From: Acanthochromis polyacanthus
Lineage: Eukaryota > Chordata > Actinopteri > Pomacentridae
Length of the DNA stretch: 64,000 bases
Assembly (NCBI RefSeq): GCF_021347895.1
Contig: NC_067119.1
Coordinates: forward strand, 9,498,534-9,562,533
Direction of reading: 5' to 3'
The notes below the pieces were generated by a model. The model searched no databases. It was given only the letters and a program-made list of their open reading frames with translations, and had not been told where the DNA came from. This document shows positions 37,710 to 52,122 of this stretch, in pieces. The position numbers were made by a program, and so were the translations under genes. The stretch's first letter is position 1, and every line of letters begins with the position of its first letter.

Positions 37710-39811
37710 ACCAGCAGCAGCTCGAAACTTTTTCAGTCTCCGTCAAACGACAGATCTTGCTCGCTCTTGCTAAACACAACAACAGTGTTGAGCACCGTAG
37801 TATTCTTGTGCGGATGCGGTACTGTGTATTTAAGCATCTTCTCGTGTTTCGATATTTATAGGTACTTGTCTGTGAACTTGATTGCAGTTACTTTTTGTTT
37901 GTTTTTTCCACAAACCGCACGCATCCCAAATCTCATAAGGAGCCGGTTTGGTTCAAAAATACCCTGTACGGACTTAATGCAGTGTGAGGGTATTTCCCTC
38001 CAGGAATAGCTTGTCCTTAAACTCTTTGGTCATTTATATTTATTATTTTTCAGTCTTGAATCATGGCGCCTCCTCTTATCTCCGTTTTTAGCCCGCGGAT
38101 GCACAACAGCTTTCATTTTGTTTTCTTCCACCCTCTCCTCTAATCATTTTCAGATTCTCTTCTTTTGCCTCCTTGTCATTCTCTTCTCTCACCCCTTCCC
38201 TCTGTCTTTTTTCTTTCCCTTTTTCTCCCCCTTCAAGCTTCATCCCCCCCTCCCTGTATCTCTCTCCTATTCCACTGGCCTGATGTTCTGTCCTGTGCTC
38301 CCAGTTGGCAATGTGTTCCTCATCACAGCTTGTGTTTCCTCTTATCTGCAGTTCTTTTATCAGCGGCCGCCACACATGCCCGAGAGAAAGGGGGAGGTGG
38401 GGGAGGCATGAGGGGAGGAGGGGAGTGATGCTATCAGCAGGTGGAGATTTCACCACAAGAGTTCAGGGGCCCAGTGTAGCCAGTGGAGGGCCCGGCCGGA
38501 AAGCATCTGACATGGGAGCCTGAAATGTGAATTCCGAATAATGTGAACCCCGCTGTCGTCGTAACGCCGGCCCTTTTCGGTTGCATCCCCTACAAAAGTG
38601 GCACAAATGGGCTTTTTGGCATGACACTTGCAGAAGAAGAATCATTTCCTTGACAAACACCAGGCAGTAAAGGATCCGTTTTCTTCATTTTCGAGCTGCA
38701 TTACCTCCTTCTGTTTTGCTGGCTAGCTGTGTGTGGGCTGTTCACCTTGAGTCATGGTCAGCAGCGAAATGTTCTGCAGAATGTATGCAGAGTGCAAAGC
38801 CATTTAACGGTGCATAAAGAGCTCCATGTGGTGTATTTGTCAGCACTCTGTTGGGTTTCTGCAGTGGATGCATGTCTATGGAAAAGATGCAGTTGAAAAA
38901 TGCAAAACCGGTGGATGTTTTTACATTAAGGTTCCCCAAGAAACAGCTGTTAGAGCTGCAGGACATGGAAAACGCACAGTTTCACTCAAGCAAACCAATA
39001 CCTGAGCCAGGTGTAAAGCAAATTTAAAATGTTAAATCATGCCGTTAATTGAAAGTGTGGCAGCAGTGCACGTGAGGTTCTTGCACCACGAAATGGACAA
39101 ATCCATGACATGGAGGGAAAGGAGAGTGGGGATGATGGGGTCAGAATGGCGGGTAAACCAAAGCATGGGCTCACAAAAGCCTAAAATGATATCGCTGGTG
39201 GATATCTGGATGCCTGGGATGCCTTGGATGGCTGCTGTACACTTTTGGCTTTGTCTTTGTGGGGATGAATAGAGGCCTCTGTGGTAGTGATGACAGGCTT
39301 CTCCGGGCTGGGCCCTGGCTGGCTGGCAGACTAGGTGCTGGAGGTCTGGAGACTTCAGTTCTCTCATAGGGGCTGAAGCCCGACAGGGGATGCTGGTCGT
39401 CCTGGTTCTCGCTACAAAAGACACTCTGTTCTCTGCTCATGACTGGCCCTTGTTATTGTGACATGCCTGTTACACTTATACACTCAGGTTTAGTTGGGAG
39501 CCAAGGGCCCGCAGCACCAACTCCACCTGTGTTTGGATGTTTTTACGTGGTTATGGGGTTAGATGTGTAATTGGTCTGCAATTTTAGGACCACATTGCTC
39601 AATGCTGATGTGACAACAGCTTCAGGGTGCAGCAGTCTGTAGAAATATACTGCTAGCTACTAAAGCAACAATATTTAGCTCGTTCTTTGTTGCTTGTTGG
39701 GCCCATGTGAGCTAAAGATTTTAAATACATGTCCACCACCATAGAAACAAGGTAAATACTGAACTGCTGTTATTTTTATTTTTTTTACAGCTATTACCCA
39801 TCATACTTTCA
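37710..39811. other. Intron 1, no exon recognised
   Basis: A pyrimidine-rich tract at 38110-38280 and a purine-rich tract at 38380-38430 lie close together. Minus-strand frames here are Arg/Glu/Lys-rich by-products of the tract. Nothing else recognised. Confidence 0.4.
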
Positions 39812-39815
39812 TTAA

Positions 39816-40421
39816 CTATATGAACCCCAGAACCAACTGTTGAGTTTGAAATGCATATTATCTTTTGAAATATTCAACAGTATTACAACATTTATGAGAG
39901 GAAGAATCTGTAAAAACAGAAAGATTTGCTCAATTTTCAACTTTCCAGCAGTCTTTGGACCACTCCGTGACTTTTTTTCTATATGCAATTTTCAAAAATT
40001 CACCAAAAAGTAAAAAAAAGAACAAAAAAGCAGCTATGTGGCAAAGAATCAATGACTTTTCGGCTCAGATAGGCTTAACTGCAGGCTGTGCTTACATAGA
40101 TTAGATCGGTGTATGAAGACAAGTTAAAAATGTAGCTAGCAAAAAATCTATAGTATGTGGAGTGAGTTTGTTTTTGTTTTTTTTACCAGAGTACCTTTGT
40201 TGGTTGCACCTGTGGGCACTTAGAAAAATGTTGTACATATTGATTCCATACTTTCTCAGTTTTTGTCACGTAAATAATCAAACAAGTTTGACTTTAGTTT
40301 CTTCTTGTTTTATGGGGCTTAAACCTTCTCTGTATGTCTTGCCATGGTTGTGCTGTTTCCATAGAGGAGCAGGACTTTATACTGCAGTAAAAATGAGGCC
40401 ACAGTAGTGCTTGAGGTTCAG
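39816..40421 (-). mobile_element. TTAA-flanked MITE (piggyBac-like), copy E
   Basis: TTAA at 39812-39815 precedes CTATATGAACCCCAG, a decayed CCCTCTGAACCCC end. The interior carries, on the minus strand, the family block CTGCAGTTAAGCC..GAAAAGTC, and GTTTCCATAGAGGAGCAGG near the right side. The right end is decayed (GAGGTTCAG). Confidence 0.55.
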
Positions 40422-43107
40422 AAATCATCATAATTAGCCAAAATCCAATACCTGTCATGTGCCAAGGGCAACAATTTAGCATAGTAAGTATTCATCCACT
40501 CCATGGGCTTAGCATGAAGGTGGAAAAATCAGCAACTTTCTGAATTATTTATTTAAGAATGTTCAGCTTTTATTGAGCACAGATGTTAGAAATCAACGTG
40601 TAAACAGTGACAGGAAAAAGCTAACTGGACTCTTAGCTAATTCAAAGCTCAGACGTAGCATTCAGGTGCCGCCTTCAAGTCTCGGGCCCACCTAGTGAAA
40701 TACAGGAGGCTGTTTCGGAAGAGAAGGAGCCGTCACGGCCTTCACAAGGGGTTTCATCAGTCTTCGCTCTGCTCTAATGCTGCACTGCTCAGCTGGCCAA
40801 GACAAACGTGAGGTAAACGCACCGCTCACTGGACTGTGTGACTCACGCTCTAACATGCTAGCAGCACACCCCGGGGACTTTAATGGCTGAAGGCTAGCTG
40901 TGACCTTTTCATGTTTTTTGAATTATTAACAAAACAAGCCGCAAACAGTCCAAGGAGGAGATGGGGCTTTCACATGCGATGCATGAGGATCGAGAGCTCT
41001 CCCAGAACCCTTCACATGCCCTCCGAGTCAATCCCGATCAGCCCTCTTGAAGATTCACAGAGCCTCTTTGATCCGCATGCTGTCCTCCCAGCTGGGAGGC
41101 CAGGGGATGCAAGAAGCCCTTTTGGTCTCCCATTTCAAGTCACACATTCTTTCCTAAGGACCCAGAGGTCCTGACCCATAGCTGCAGTGGAATTACATAT
41201 GCAAAAATAGGCCCGACTTGCCAGGCTATTTGAATGTCCTCTTTTAGCATTCATCATCCTTGGCTCTTCAGAATTAGGTATTCATCTTCAAGGTGCCATG
41301 GCGAGACATATGATAATTTTCAGCTGAAGCAGCGACACACGGACCCTCATTGACCTTTTGTCCTCATCGTGCCGATTATGACTCTCAAATGAGTCTGTAT
41401 TGCCTATCAAAGTGAAAAAGTCTCGCTTAGCCAAGACCTCGCCTGTTCCTGCGGGCTTGACTTGGAAAATAAGTCACATAATCACCCTGCGAATGGCTCC
41501 AAACCAACTTTTTAATGTGAAATATTCAAAGAGGTTGTGAATTCTGCGGAATTGCACGACTGATATTCAGCATAATGCATTTGCCAAATCTGCTAAATTC
41601 CTCTGCGTCCAATGTTTGGCTTCTGAGGGAAGCTCTTGTTGGCATTTTCGTGACATCCTTTCTGAATTAATGTAACTTTGCCTCGTTTTTCCAGCTTGAT
41701 TTTTGTCTCGAGAGGCAGTATTTGACATGGCCGCCCCCTTTTCCAGTAAAGGACTTGCAACCTGCAATCCTCTTAGATGTGGAGCCAAATGCCCCAGAGG
41801 TCACAGCCAGCTAAGTGGTTCCTTGTTTCTAATAAAAAACAAATCAAATAACATGGATCCCCAGGGGTTTATAACACTGCAGTCATGGACTCTGGGGCAG
41901 ATAAACCTCTTCCAACTGTCGCCAAACAAATGTGTGGATGTGGGAAGAACTTGTTGGCTTCAGTTGTATAATTTATTAGCCTCAACGTGCTGAAGGGAGG
42001 CATGGGAGGCTGGGTAGAGGAGGGGAGTCGGGGGGGGAGAAAGCTCTGACCACTCAGCGATGGAACGGTCCTTTCAACTGTGAAATGACCTGATCTTTAG
42101 ATGTTGGCCATTACCTTTTCAAAGCACCTTCGCTCACGCTGCTGACAGGAAATGCTTGTGTGTAAAGCAGGTTTGATGTTTAACTCTTAAGCGGTGGTTA
42201 TCCCCAGGGTCTGCTTTTTCCCAACCCTCAACCCCACAACCCTCCTTCCCCTTTCTCTCTTCGGCCCCGGCAGCTCCTACCTCTGGCAGCGCAACCAGTG
42301 AGAACGGGAGGAACAATACTGCGTTTGTGCACCGCTCTGCACTCGGCCTGCTGCTAAACAAATGTTCGGAGGAATTCTAGTGGCTGGCCTTGCCCCTGGG
42401 CCCAGGCTGATCCCACAGTGACTTCATAAACACTCTCTGGGGTGATCAAAAGAACAAATCGCCCTTTATAGGGAGCTATATGGTAATGGAATTATTTCCA
42501 CACCAATTAGAATTTACTTTTCTTTCTCGCTCTTGCCCTCAAGTAGACTATTTATTTCGCTCCTGCTGCAGAAAAGGGAAATGTTCTGTTGCTCAGAACA
42601 TAAATATACATTTATGGGGTGGAGTGACAAAGGCATGACCACTGATGTTGTGGTAATACTGACAGGGGGTTTCACATACAGTCTATGCTAAATGATTAAT
42701 TTATGTGACAGTTGAGGAATGTTGTTTTACGTTTTTTGTTAAATTCTGTTTGATGAAGTCCAGATTATCAAAAGTCACATAAGTAGGAGAATTTGAAGCA
42801 GATCCCCTCCCTAAGTGGAATGTATGAAATCCTTTCCTCAGGCTGAAGTGTGGGTTGATGGTCGGGTGACATAGATCCACACCCAGACCTTCAATCCATG
42901 TGGCCCTGAGGTGGCTAGTAAAGAATACACACATGCAAGAGCATTATGGGACATTTTTCTAAGGAAGAGAGATCATAGTTCAAGGTCTGATCACCCAAGC
43001 AGGGACCCGTCTTTCCAGATATTATGCCTCTATCCCCCTGGATAATACACATTAGAAAATAGTTTTTCCAGGGGATGTGTTGTTTGGCAGAAAGTCTGAC
43101 TGTTTAA
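40422..43107. other. Intron 1, possible regulatory stretches
   Basis: No exon recognised. The parts at about 41210-41560 and 42410-42620 are repeat-free and contain clustered AT-rich homeodomain-type and TCF-like words (CTTTGATCC at 41069, ACCAATTAGAATT near 42500), the look of vertebrate conserved non-coding sequence. This is an impression, not a measurement. Confidence 0.25.
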
Positions 43108-43732
43108 CCCTGTAAATCTCAAAGTCTTTGAAAAATGACATCATTTATCAGAGCCAGGCAGTGTAAAAACTGATGCTTTTCAACTTTCCAGTACTCCTTG
43201 AACTGCACAGGTGTCATGTGATAAGTTGAGAAACTTGACCAAATCTAAGCTTTAAGATCAGGATATTTCAATAAAGCCACTTTATACTGTATATGGTCTG
43301 TCCAGATTCCATATAAAACTACAAAATCTGGAGCTTCTCTGTGCAACTGGGAAGCCATTAGTGACTCGACTGTGATCAACAGCCTTGTGACAACAATTCA
43401 GGAACTTTCTGTCTAATCTAGACCGAACTGCAGGATGTGTAAACATGGTACAGAAAGGAAACAAAAAATATAAATAATACAATACCTGTTGTATTTAAAG
43501 CAACCCTTTCTTTTTCTATTATTGGAACCAAAAAGTAAAAAAAAAAATAAGACTTAAACGTTTGTATTTGTAATACGACAAAAAAATGGTTTTGAGTTCT
43601 CTCTCCGTCTAGCCATGCTTGTGTTGTTTCCATAGAGGTGTAGGAATTTATATTGCAGTGAAAAATGAGCTCAGAGAAAATGAAAAAATGATGGGAGCAA
43701 AAAACACTCAGAAACTTTTGGAATTTAAAGGG
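43108..43732 (-). mobile_element. TTAA-flanked MITE (piggyBac-like), copy F
   Basis: The cleanest copy. TTAA flanks both sides (43104-43107 and 43733-43736). The left end CCCTGTAAATCTC matches the reverse complement of the right end, CCCTTTAAATTCC. The interior has GTTTCCATAGAGGTGTAGG and TATTGCAGTGAAAAATGAGC. At 625 bp it has no transposase frame. Confidence 0.75.
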
Positions 43733-43736
43733 TTAA

Positions 43737-44427
43737 TCCAAAAATCATCATAGGTACCAAAAACGATGTGCCTGAGGCTTAACTTTGTTTCCCAGGTTTT
43801 CAAACTTAGTAATACTTGATCAATTCTGTATCATAATTAAAATGTTCATGATTGTAAATGACTAGTTCAGGGTCACAACTTTGTTGGACGAATGCGTAAG
43901 TTAAATGTTTAAATATTTACTAATTAGCCCAACAGCTAACTGAATGTTTGGTTCGACTCAGATTCACACAAATCTGGGCATTCCACCAACTTGCAACAAA
44001 CCAAAACTTGAAATAGTCTTATCTGCACCTAAACCTTCACACAAAACACACACATCTCTTCCCTGATCCCACCCTCACCTGCTAAAACCTGCCACTGCGT
44101 TTTTGCTGCACCTCCACCGGGCCTCAACTTGGCACCTTTCTGCTTTTTATCTCCACCCACTGATGGAGCCAGCCATTGAAGCAACCTCAGCGCCACCCCC
44201 CCAGCCCTCCCCAACCTTTCTCTGTGTGTCTTTACTGCACGCCTGCACAATGGCCCCGCTCGGCAGAGGTCCAAGAACAGTGTTTGTCCGATCGCCGCCG
44301 CGGCCCCACCCCCCTTTTATTGGTGTATGTGGAGGGACAGTGAGTGAGTGTAGGCCTGTGTGTGCACACACTGTTTTTCAAGCAGCCAGAAGGAGGTGTG
44401 GCCGCATCGTTATGGTAACTGAAATTG

Positions 44428-44459
<32 letters not shown>

Positions 44460-47400
44460 GTTGAGCTAGATGCTTTAGAGTTGCAAATAGGAGGAGTTTA
44501 TGCTATGAGCTCGTCGAAGTCCGCAGAGATGGGGTTTGGTGACATGCAGTTGGAGCCATTCAAAGCCTGTGATGGGAAGTAAAGTGTTGAAATTAAGATG
44601 AGGAAATGATTTCTCAATTAAAGCATCAAAGGTATGAGCCTCGTTTTTGAAAAATGGGAAGAAAGTACATCCCACAAGGTGCACTTATGATTAGAAAATA
44701 AAGCTGACCAAACCAAGTCCTTGGTTTGGTCATTATTTCCTAATAAACACACATTAACCTGTGAATCGATTTTGGATGAAATTGGGAACTATTTTATTGA
44801 TGGATTTGCTAGAGCTGTGGCTTGTGCCTGTGACTAGCTTCCTCTCTGTAGAAACAGTGCTGAGCAGAGACTTATGGGTAGGGCTAGTATTCAGAGCTGT
44901 CTGTCATCCTGCATGAACAGGATAAAACAGATTTTTCACTGATGCTCCTAACATTGATCTGTTGTGCCAGGACACCTCTGTGTTTCTGAAACATTAAGGA
45001 TCTCACCAACGGCAAATTTAAAAATGAAACACTTTGTACTTCCCGTTGTAGAACTTCCCAGATGATTCAGGAAGTGCTGCGCTTCATCCTCATGCATACA
45101 CCTCTACCCTGAGCCCAGCTGCTGCCCTGCCAGGCTAAGGCCGCTCCATCCTCTTTGTCCATGCCACTGACCTCTAAGCGCACTGGGAGCGCACCTCTGC
45201 AGCGCCTGGCCCGAAGCCGGACGGTTGATGTGGACATTGTTGGAGCAGTGGGTTCTCCTCACCCGGGCAACCAGGCCTCTTTGAGCCCTTACCCCTCACT
45301 GTTTGCCCAGCCACTCTTTCCTCCTCGGCCCACTCTTCTTCTTTTTCCCCCTCGCCGTGGAACTGAAAGAAAGCTTGAGAGACAGCATGTTGTTTTGTGC
45401 TCACTGCTTGGTTATGCTGCTGGTGGCCGGCTTCCTATGGTGCACCAAAGCTCCCATTCACTTTCTCTCCCTCTCTTTCTTTGACCTCCTCCAGGGAACA
45501 AACCACTGTTTGATCACATTAGGGGAGAAAGAGAGAGATCAGTGGTGCTTTTGACATTCCCACTAGCTTTTGACAGTCTATGTGCAGCTGATCAGTTTGC
45601 CCGGCACCAGCAAGTGGCCTCTTTTGAATTTCTCCTTTTTCTTTTATGTTTTTTAGGCCAGCCATTGTGCAGGCTTTTGATTAGAATGTGTGGGTAGAGC
45701 TTAGCAGGACTGCTGCATCATTTCTTATTTCACACTTTTCTCTTGATTCTACTCTCCCATTTTTGTGGAGAGGAGCTCGTGTTGACCGCTTTTTCAAAAC
45801 GTCAACTTCTGCGATCATATCTGCAGGAAAAACATACGCTTTTTCAAGTGAAAGTGAACCGCGGCGTGCGGATGTGCTTGCTTTGACAGCCTCTTTGTGG
45901 TGATCAAAGCTGATGCACTCTGATATTTGGCCATTCAGAACGCAGAGATGCTGCACAGTTGGTGAGATGAGTATAAGTTTCTTCAAAAGCTGAATCACAG
46001 CGTGGGCGTTGAGCAGTTTCTCACTTTTATATTGCACTTTTTTTAATCGCTCTGATAGCACGCCTCCCCCCTTCCCTTTTGATCTGCAAGTTTAGGCATA
46101 TTTAAGAAAGCTCACGTGGTTTGGGGTATGACCACTTTACATTTATTGGAGGCCGCGCTTACAAAGAAGTCGAATCCGTAAAAGTCTTATAGGACAAGGC
46201 CTCTGGAATCTTGTTTTATTTATGCCAAAAATGTCTGGCCACAATTAACCAACCACAACCATTCTGAATGTCAATTTAGGTCATTTTCTACCCTCACAAA
46301 AGCCCCGGACTTGGAGCCCATGAAGCAGAAAAAAGCTGATGTAATGGGTTTAAGAAAATCTCCGAGGGGAGTCAAACCTCACCCACACGACCCCAACTAC
46401 ACCCCCTCCTCCCCTGCCCTCCACAATCCCACCCCTTCCTTATCCATCCTTCAAAACTCGTCTGAAGAAGCGGTCACCACCTTTCAGTCATGTGGTCGCT
46501 TTGATCCTCAGGGGCGGCAGATCGGAAACTTTCAAACGGAGAGTTTTAGCTTTTAGATGACAAAAAGTTTGTCATTTTTTTTCTATAAAAGAGAGAAAAT
46601 GTTTATGATTCAGTGATTTGGTGTTTGGGATGGGGGAAGGGGAGCAGGAGATGAAGGCAGAGGGACGAGGGAGGAAAAGAAAGGAGGAGGGAAGGACGGG
46701 GGGGGAGGAAAGAAAAGAAATCCCAGCCTTGGCACACACACAAACACACAGACTCAGTGCAGCGCAAAGCACAAAAGAAACCTGTAACGCCTCCAGATTC
46801 CTTCTAGTCAAGTATCAAAGACATGCTTTGGTTTAGAACAAGAGACTAGTGGGTAAGATAGGACCGAGTGAGCCAGTGAACCCAGCACCGGCTCGGTTGG
46901 GTGCTGCGAGTTAATCTCTCAGATAGGATTTTTCTCCCTTCTTCTTCTTCTTCTCCTCCACCTCCTCCCTCTCTTTGGGAATATCGGTGTTGCTGTGTAG
47001 CTCTGAATAGAGGGACTTGTCTAACCTGATTGCTGGTCAGAATAAGCACAGGGAGAGGCTCAGAAGACTCATGCGGCGATGACGGCAGCTTTTAAGTTCT
47101 GAGGTGGGACAAAAACCTGTCTGCTGGTCCGTCCACATGCCTTCAGCACCGCTCTTGTTGTAGACCTCCCAGTCTTTTCAAGAATGTTTGGAAATTATTA
47201 GCTTACCTTTTTTTTATTAGTCCAAAGTTTAAATGAGTCAACATCATTCAACTTCAAATGTCTCTCAATGTTGCTTGCTGAATGTGCTCTCTTCAGTGTG
47301 ACGGCAACAGTTAAACCCTCAACCTTCACTTGATAAGCAACAATAAATGATGGAAAAAGAAGAATTTCCTCCTAGTTATGAAGCTGGAATAAAATATTTG

Positions 47401-47551
47401 ACTATTTGCTTGCTACAAGCACTTAAATGATAATTGCACTTGACATTTTTCCATCTGCAATGTTGTTTCACTGGTATTTTGTGCTGGATTTTCAAGGACA
47501 TTGTGGATATTTGAGAGTGCTGATGGCATTATAGTCGCTTCTATTCTGTGT
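43737..47551. other. Intron 1, no exon recognised
   Basis: Contains the poly-C/poly-A junction at 44428-44458, ATCAAAGG at 44625-44632, and purine-rich DNA at 46620-46715. Frames at 44103-44582 (plus, 159 codons) and 45681-46061 (minus, 126 codons) have no recognisable domain and are not called. Confidence 0.4.
44428..44458. repeat. Poly-C(21) joined to poly-A(10)
   Basis: Twenty-one C residues directly followed by ten A residues. Long C runs can fold as i-motif, and as G-quadruplex on the other strand. Also a likely place for assembly length error. Confidence 0.9.
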
Positions 47552-47555
47552 CTAA

Positions 47556-48139
47556 CCCTCTGGACCCGAAGCAGTTCCTTTATGTCAAATTTTAATTCGC
47601 TAAGGGCTCATCTTTCACTGCAGTATAAAGTCCTGCACTTTGAAGGAAACAGGACAGCCATGGCAAGAAGTACAGATGATTAATATTTTATAGTATTCTT
47701 TGCATTACAGCAACTGAGAGTCTAATACATACATTTTCCATGTGCCAGCAGAAGTAAACAATACTGGAAAAATGCATATAAAGCCTGCAGTTCATTCCAG
47801 TTCTGCTAACAAAAAGTCCCTGAATTTTTGACACATGACTGAAGCCTTCTCAGTTGCACAAAGAAGCACAGATTTTTTTGTGTTTTTACAGAACCTACTT
47901 AGTGTAGATTGTCTATTTTTGGCAATTTTTAGAACAGGACTTGTAAAGTGATATTGGTGATTTGTTTGTTTCCCAACTGAAAGATACATCACAGATGGGT
48001 AGTTCACGGACGCTCTGAAAGTTGAAAATCTTTCTGTTTTTACAATTTCTAACTGATAAATTATGTTATTTTGGCCTTTTTCCTCTTCTAAAGTTAACAT
48101 GCTTTTCAAATCCACCAGCAGGTTTTGGGGTTCAGGGGG
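47556..48139 (+). mobile_element. TTAA-flanked MITE (piggyBac-like), copy D
   Basis: The left end CCCTCTGGACCCGAAG follows CTAA. The right end TTTTGGGGTTCAGGGGG is followed by TTAA (48140-48143). The interior has CACTGCAGTATAAAGTCCTG, GCCTGCAGTTCATTCCAG and AAAAGTCCCTGAATTTTTG, the best-preserved version of the family core. Confidence 0.7.
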
Positions 48140-49441
48140 TTAAGTAGACTTCATTTGTCAGCGCGCTTTGGTTGCTAAACTGTGGTGCTGTTTCTAGAGT
48201 ACCTCAAACGTACCTGAGATATGCTATCAGACTTTACCATGCAAAGCTCTTATGCAAGCTGTATATACTTTGTCTGTATGAAAAACTTGAATGACCCTGT
48301 CTTATCCTTGAAGCTCCAACAAAGAGAAAGCTATTGGCGGTTTGGAGAACATCCAAATAGCTTCCGGTGCTTCTGTTCTTGCCATCAAGGCTTTCCCTTA
48401 AGGAATATAAGTAGGAAGCCCGACGATGACTCCCCGCTCCCCATCTAAGCACCCCTAATTCCATGTTTCACATTATTCCTGAAAGTGGCCCCGGCTTTTG
48501 TTTATTCACATTCTCATTTCCTCTGGAATATCATTAGCTCCTCAGAGGGCCCTGAGCTCCTGGATCGCGCTTTCCTCCTGTTTACCCCCTCCAGGTTGTC
48601 ATGAAAGGTGATCGTGCAGCCATTCACAGAAACAAGAGAGCGAGCGAAAGAAAGAGAGGGGCAGGGGGAAAAAGAAGCCGCAAGCGAGCCAAGAAAAGAC
48701 TTGGGAAACTGTCAGGGGCTGATTCTACGTGCGCCAGTTTTCACAAGGAAAATCAATCTCTCAAACCCCCCGCCCCACTCGCCACTTATTCCTCCCTGTT
48801 TTTCTTTAGAGGTCGGTACATTTGAAACGAAATCATGAGGTTAATTGCTGGTGACACTTAACACATTCCACATGTGGTTTAACAGTGGCCCCTGCTCTTC
48901 ATCTCCTTCCCTCGAGCTCAGCGTGACCTCAACCATCCGACCTGGAAGTGATGTAGGTGAGCGCTTCCTCTGGTGTACTCGGAGCCCCAGTAAGTGTTTC
49001 CTAAAGAAAACAAGTCAGAGGCGGCCGAAATCTGAAACCAGCTCTAATGCTGTGCTGCCTCTCCACCTTGCCTCGCTCCCTCCCCAAACCCCGTGGCCAC
49101 AGGGGGAAGCCGAGGTAAGGAGGGAGGAGGGGGCAGAGGCAGCAGCTCTTACTGTATGAAACCCACTGTCTGTGTACATTTAAGTGTGAGAACATGTGCT
49201 TGTATTGTAAGTCCAGTTCACATTCCTTTAAACTCTCACTGGCCGGTGTTCGCGTTGGCCTCGTGCAGCCGCGCCGGCATGCAAGGCCAAAACGGCTTGT
49301 TTGTGCAGTTGTCGTGTGGAAGGTCATTCACGACATTAAGTGTGTGTGAGGACAAAATGAACCTGACCTTTTGCAGAAAGCCCCGCGTGTCTCCCCTTTG
49401 AGAGCGGCTGGATTACAACACTCATCTCCCGCTGTAACTGT

Positions 49442-49469
49442 CACACACACACACACACACGCACACACG
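49442..49469. repeat. (CA)n microsatellite
   Basis: About 28 bp of CA with two CG interruptions. Confidence 0.9.
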
Positions 49470-52122
49470 CAGAGTGTGGAGCGTCCACAGTCACTCTGAT
49501 TTCATGTTCGGCTCTCCGCTTTGATGCTTCGGGGCTGCTGTGCATATTTGGCAAGTGACTTTGGTCATCTGAAGTGTTTCCATCCCCTTAATCTAATATC
49601 TCAAAGCATCAGGGTTTAGGTGCAGCATCTGATTCCGTGCCAGCAGCTCGTCTTGGACATGTTAGATCTCTGCGGGCCGCCTCTGCTTTCCACTCCCACA
49701 TACTGTAAATCCAAAGTTTCACATGGAGCCCGGTTAAATCAAAAGACACAGCGCTGAAGACAGAAGCAGCTGATATTTGTCATCTGTATTAGCATTCTTG
49801 AATTTCAGTGAACTCATTGTGATGCGATTTGGTCATCTTCATCCAGACATTTGCTTCTGACTTAAGTTTTGTTTTACTTGCAAAGACTTTTGTCTGGTGC
49901 AAAACACTTCAGTTCTGTGCATTCAACATCAAATTTAAATGTTTAGTCTTAGCTAAAGACCTGTTTGAAGTATGACAGCAAGTGGTGTACAAAGTCCTGC
50001 AGCGTTGGAAAGGTTGACTTATCTGTTAATTGATGAAAAATGTCCAAAATGCATGATTCAAGATCCTTATTTTTCCTTTTTATTTTTGTCTTGTATGATG
50101 GTAAACTCTAGCGGGCTTTGATTAGCTGGTTGGACCAAAAAGGACCTAAGGAAATTGGAATATATGGATACTTTCACAAGTTTCTGACATTATCTTCTAA
50201 TAGATCTTGATTGATATTGGATTTTTGTAGATGTCTTTAATTGATAAGAATTTCAGATTGTAATTTATTGGTATATTGTTCATATATATGTCAAAAGCGG
50301 CTCTGAAAAGGGAAAACAATGGGATCATTTCTTACCTTTTCAACAATGTTTTTAACCAACTACTGAGCAATTTAACAGGAAGACACAGCTCAACTCCACA
50401 CCCCTGTTCCCCGACTGTTATATGTATTGTATATGTATGTAGTCTGATATTTTTTATTATTTTTTTACCAGTCTGATGGCGAGCAAATGCAGCAAAATTT
50501 CATTCAAATATGCAACTAGTGTATGTTATGAATGAAAATTGACTATTCTGATTCTTTTCTCTGCTACATGTGCTGCAGAGAGTGCTGAAAGGAGTGTAAA
50601 CAATGGAGTCGGAGCTGATCTACTTGACAAACTATGTCATGACACCATTTCTAAATTGTCAGGCATCTTTTTCTGCATACTGTTGTGTAAAGAAAGTTCT
50701 CATATTGGCGCATACTGGGTGACAAATGCAAATACATATCAATCGATGATATTAGCCAAAATATACAGGTAGAAGTTCAGAAAATTGGACGATAATCTGT
50801 TGTTAATTGGTAATGAAAAGAGTTGGCCCTGAAAGTTAAAATAAGATACATCATGTTTTCTAGCTGGCGAAGTACAACCCGGTGAAGGAAGCAGCTTGCC
50901 CCAAACGTATGGGTCCGGATGAGGTCGCCGCCATGTTGTGCACTCGAGGATGGAGGGAGGGGGTCGAACAGAGTAAGGGCAATATGGGCCTACGCTCTAA
51001 TCCCATTCCAGCAGGCCGTGCAGCAGCAGCAGCAGCAGCTTGCACCACATTCCTCAGCTCTGGAGGCTTTTCAGGGCGGGGTAGGGTAGGGAGAGCGACA
51101 TTCCTCCACGGCGGGGCCATCAAAGACGCTGCGCAACATCAAAGGCCACTCAGAGCCTAGGTGTTGATGACTGCAATCCTCCCCTTGGTCCACTTTTAGC
51201 AACCTTAACCCCCTTTAGCCCCTCCAACACACACGCAGGGCGGGCGGACTGCAGCAGGTATGTTCGCCCTGCGGCCTCCCTTCCTTTGCTCAGCCGGCCG
51301 TCCTGCAGCCGCATTAATCACAGCTCATTAGGCAGCGACGTTTGTTTTACTGTGAAGATGAGCAGGGGATGCCACTTGTGTTTGCTGCAGCAGATGTTGC
51401 TGCAAAATTTCAGATATTTCAGATGCAAGAAGCATGTTGGAAGTCGCCTCGGGGAACTTTGGTTTCTTCGCAGCGGAAATAAACACTGCATGATTGTAAG
51501 AAATGTGTCGAGGAGGAAGAACACGTGTACTTTGTGTGTGCTGGATGGAATTGTTTATTAATGAGCCCCATTTCCCTCTGCTTGTTAGGTTGTTAGTCAG
51601 GCTAATTAATTCACAGTGGCACCTTGATGCTGACAAATAATTTATGCGCGTGTTCACCTACTGTTGTAATTGTCCTCATAAGGATGGCGGCCGTGGTGCG
51701 CACGGAGACAATGTGTTTGCTCGCTGTTTATCTGATGCTGTGGGTGCAGTTGTTTCCACTCCCATGAAAGAAATGGTGGCATCCAGCCCAATGGTGACCC
51801 CTGAACTTTGTCGGCCTGTCCTTTGTTCGTGCCTCTCTGGGTTTTAAAGACTGAAGAGCTGAAAGTGACACCAGAGAGACTTTTGAGTGCACACACACAC
51901 ACGCCATTGACGGTTTCAGGATGCACTCGGCAAGAGTTAATAGAGTCACAAGCTCGGCGTCCTGCTCAGTGTTAAAGCTGTCAACCCCCGGTGCCTTGTG
52001 CTACATATCAGGACATTTACATGATATTAAGTGTCCTCTGCCAGCGTCCCCCGCTCGCACTGAAACCATGACACTTGTTTGCTTTGCCCGTTGCTATGAA
52101 GATGGCGTGGAGGTGATTTTTG

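Noticed and set aside
44103..44582. 159-codon open frame on the plus strand
   Set aside because: Pro-rich because of the poly-C run and C-rich DNA. No domain.
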